DNA from: Candidatus Omnitrophota bacterium
GTDB lineage: Bacteria > Omnitrophota > Gorgyraeia > Gygaellales > Profunditerraquicolaceae
DNA: 7,418 bases
Direction of reading: 5' to 3'
NCBI GenBank assembly: GCA_018818365.1
Contig: JAHISH010000092.1
Span: 1-7,418 of the forward strand
A program made the position numbers and the translations under genes. The notes under the pieces are model-generated. The model saw only the letters and a list, made by a program, of their open reading frames with translations, was not told where the DNA came from and made no database searches. This document shows positions 5,535 through 7,418 of the stretch, piece by piece (positions within the stretch are counted from its first letter, which is position 1; every line of letters begins with the position of its first letter).

Positions 5535-7418
5535 TTACCTCTCTCTACTGGGTTGCGAACGTTCCTCCTGCCATGTCTCCCAGGTCAGAATATACTTCTT
5601 GGCGCGGTCTACATCCCTATCTTTTGGAGCAAGGGACAGGTAACGCTTAAAGTGCAGAATAGCCTTATTCTTATTACCTATATAATCGGCATAGATAATC
5701 CCCAGGTTATAGTGGGTAGCCGCATCATTCGGATTCAACTCCAGTACTTTCAGGAATTCAGTAATCGCTTCGTTAAACTCCTGGCGCTGCAGATAGAAAA
5801 CCCCTAGATTATAATGGAGCACTGCATTTTCTTTAACTAACCGGTCCTTTAAAAGAGAGACCTGCGCAACTTTTTTCGCATAGGAATCGACTTTCTGCTT
5901 GAGAAGCCGATTATCCTTAAAGATCACTTTGTTCTTCTCCTGGAGCTGGTTCCGCTGCTCTTCAATGCGGTTAAGCTTATTCAAAGAGCCAGAAGAGCGC
6001 TCCACGAGGTTCTTAATACTCTTTTCCTTGCTCCCCAGTGCTTCATTCAATTCTGACTGTCTCTTCTGCCAATCCTGAGACTGAATCTGCAGATCATGAA
6101 GCTTTTCTTGTAACGGAAGCATCTCTGTCTGTAACTCCAACGACTTCTCCTCCGTCGCCTTAACCTGGGAAAGCAACTGCCTGTTATTCTCCGTCAAGTC
6201 AGCCATCATGCCTTCTCTCGACTGCAAAGTCTCCTTCAACTGCTGGATCTCTTTCTGCTGTGTTCCCTTATCAATCTGAAGCCGGGCGAGTTTTTCTTCG
6301 TATCCTTTTAGCTGTTCAGAAAGCTGCTGCCTGGCCTGATTCAGATCCTCAATAATCTTATCCTTGTCCTGGGAGAGGCTGGTAAGCTGGGTTAATTGCG
6401 CATGGCCCTGACTCTTCTCTTCCTTCGTCTGGCTCAACGCGGCCGTATTCGCCTGCAACTGAATAGTAAGCTCTTCTTTACTCTGGGTAAGCTCATTAAT
6501 ACTCTTCTCTTTTTCACGCAGCGAAGTAGTAAGAATAGAGATCTTCTCCTTGAGCGTAAGAGTATCTTCCTCAAGCTGTGCCCGCCGTACCTGGGAATCC
6601 TTATTCTCGACTGAAAGCTGTTGTTTCGTCTGGATTAATTCGGTAATCGCCTTGTCTTTCTCCTGAAGCGCGGTATTTAACCGCAAGCTCTCATTCTGAA
6701 GATTAATTCTGGCATCTTCTAAGCTGGCAACCTTTACCTCCCAATCCTTTATCTTTAACGCCCACTCCTGCTTTATCTGAGCGAGCTCTAACATGGCCTT
6801 ATCTTTATCCGCGAGGCTGGCGGTAAGTTGCTGTAACTGCTGCTGTATCCCGTCTTTTTCTTTCTGCATTTGAAGCTGCTGCGCTTCGTGCTCCTTCAGA
6901 CGGGAGTGTAAAAACACCAGCTTCCCTTGCGCATCGGCAAGCTGGGATTCAACCGATGATTTCTCCATCTTCACCTGGACGATTGTAGTCTCATTCTCTT
7001 TTGCCAAAAGCAGCGCTGATTGTTTCTCTTGCGCCAAAGAAGCGACCATTTGCTCTCTATCTTTAATAACCGCTGCCAGCTGGTATACTTGGGATTTCAA
7101 TTGCGCTACCTGCCCATTCTGGATAGTATCTTCATCTTCGAATTGAGCGATCTTAGCTGCATACTCTTTGGAAGTCCGCAGTAATTGTTGACGATGCTGA
7201 TTTACCTCTAAGATTATCTTTTCCTTCTCCTCTATCTGGGATGAAGCCTGCGTAAGCAATCCCTCCTGTTCTTCTTTCTTTTTCTGTAGCTGGCTCAGTT
7301 GCGATTCGTACTCTTTTACTTGCGCCTGCAAGAACTGCGCCTTCGCCTGGAGTTCCGCCACACCTTCCGCCGCTGCGAGCTTCTCCTGTTGAAGTTGATT
7401 CAACCGAGGCTGGTAATC
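5535..7418 (-). CDS. Long coiled-coil protein with two C-terminal TPRs; 5' end beyond window
   Basis: The frame is open to the window edge (codons for D-Y-Q-P-R precede a TTG at 7403-7401), so the true start lies outside; TTG is not a convincing start. About 628 residues are visible. Numbered from the TTG, residues 1 to about 525 are continuous heptad coiled coil, very rich in Gln, Lys, Glu and Leu and free of Pro/Gly breaks over long stretches. Residues 529-595 are two TPR units (LHYNLGVFYLQRQEFNEAI.., THYNLGIIYADYIGNKNKAI..) and a cap ending KKYILTWET (602-610). The end matches that of the gene at 2512-3636, which has an N-terminal membrane anchor; this one may have the same in its missing part. 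A rod of this length could span much of the periplasm. It contains a 49-residue internal repeat (see 6087-6821). Its stop is one base before the secretin ATG, so the two are translationally linked. The molecular role is inferred only from context. Confidence 0.88.
   Translation of the reverse strand, partial: DYQPRLNQLQQEKLAAAEGVAELQAKAQFLQAQVKEYESQLSQLQKKKEEQEGLLTQASSQIEEKEKIILEVNQHRQQLLRTSKEYAAKIAQFEDEDTIQNGQVAQLKSQVYQLAAVIKDREQMVASLAQEKQSALLLAKENETTIVQVKMEKSSVESQLADAQGKLVFLHSRLKEHEAQQLQMQKEKDGIQQQLQQLTASLADKDKAMLELAQIKQEWALKIKDWEVKVASLEDARINLQNESLRLNTALQEKDKAITELIQTKQQLSVENKDSQVRRAQLEEDTLTLKEKISILTTSLREKEKSINELTQSKEELTIQLQANTAALSQTKEEKSQGHAQLTQLTSLSQDKDKIIEDLNQARQQLSEQLKGYEEKLARLQIDKGTQQKEIQQLKETLQSREGMMADLTENNRQLLSQVKATEEKSLELQTEMLPLQEKLHDLQIQSQDWQKRQSELNEALGSKEKSIKNLVERSSGSLNKLNRIEEQRNQLQEKNKVIFKDNRLLKQKVDSYAKKVAQVSLLKDRLVKENAVLHYNLGVFYLQRQEFNEAITEFLKVLELNPNDAATHYNLGIIYADYIGNKNKAILHFKRYLSLAPKDRDVDRAKKYILTWETWQEERSQPSRER
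6087..6821 (-). repeat. Five tandem 49-residue (147-base) coiled-coil repeats
   Basis: Within the long coiled-coil gene the motif (D/E)K(D/E)KxIxELxQxKQQL recurs with its conserved Gln (or Glu) at residues 209, 258, 307, 356 and 405 (numbered from the TTG at 7403), exactly 49 apart, that is seven heptads. Weaker copies centre on residues 69, 125 and 468, at spacings of 56, 84 and 63, all multiples of seven. The repeats are diverged at the DNA level, for example at 6641-6660 against 6788-6807, so this is old duplication under selection rather than a fresh tandem array. Confidence 0.75.

Noticed and set aside
5139..5807. A 222-codon open frame on the plus strand
   Set aside because: It is antisense to conserved secretin and TPR segments, spans their junction, and shows no domain pattern of its own.
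6087..6821. CRISPR-like or satellite array suggested by the regular 147-base spacing
   Set aside because: The period lies within a coding frame and is conserved as protein heptads, not as identical DNA repeats with spacers.
7401..7403. TTG as the start of the long coiled-coil protein
   Set aside because: The frame continues open to the window edge and there is no Shine-Dalgarno before it; the gene most likely begins outside the window.

Overview
The window reads as one leftward (minus-strand) block from a Gram-negative bacterium of moderate GC. The outer membrane is implied by a complete GspD/PilQ-type secretin and by several exported or membrane-anchored envelope proteins. The gene style (heptad-rich coiled coils joined to TPRs, a reduced SurA-like chaperone, a RAYT-like gene, a GEMM riboswitch) recalls uncultured lineages such as Candidatus Omnitrophota or deltaproteobacteria-like phyla. 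That assignment is a weak impression; no marker gene is present.

Right to left, in the direction of transcription: (1) 7418-5535, a long coiled-coil protein ending in two TPRs, entering from beyond the right edge. (2) 5533-3623, a 636-residue secretin starting one base after that stop codon. (3) 3636-2512, a membrane-anchored coiled-coil/TPR protein that overlaps the secretin gene by 14 bases and has a C-terminal domain clearly paralogous to gene 1. (4) 2495-1395, an exported SurA-like chaperone with no recognisable catalytic parvulin core. (5) After 88 bases holding a hairpin and a possible 17-codon leader ORF, 1306-722, a small exported beta-rich protein with a lysine-rich tail. Genes 1-4 are packed like an operon. 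They look like an envelope assembly module: a secretin pore, two TPR partners (TPR proteins act as secretin pilotins in type IV pili), and a periplasmic chaperone. No ATPase, pilin or inner-membrane platform gene is visible.

The main regulatory discovery is in the 329-base gap 393-721. On the minus strand it holds a GEMM-I (cyclic-di-GMP-I family) riboswitch aptamer at about 592-505, followed directly by an intrinsic terminator (495-462). A perfect 7-bp complement joins the aptamer 3' half to the terminator, so an antiterminator/terminator switch can be drawn, and it predicts termination when ligand is bound. The next gene on that strand (392 to beyond the left edge) is a RAYT/IS200-like Y1 transposase relative in which both HUH histidines are replaced. 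Two GTGCCAGG repeats, one a perfect palindrome, lie between the terminator and this gene. A second-messenger riboswitch placed in front of a probably catalytically dead, possibly domesticated RAYT is the most unusual element here.
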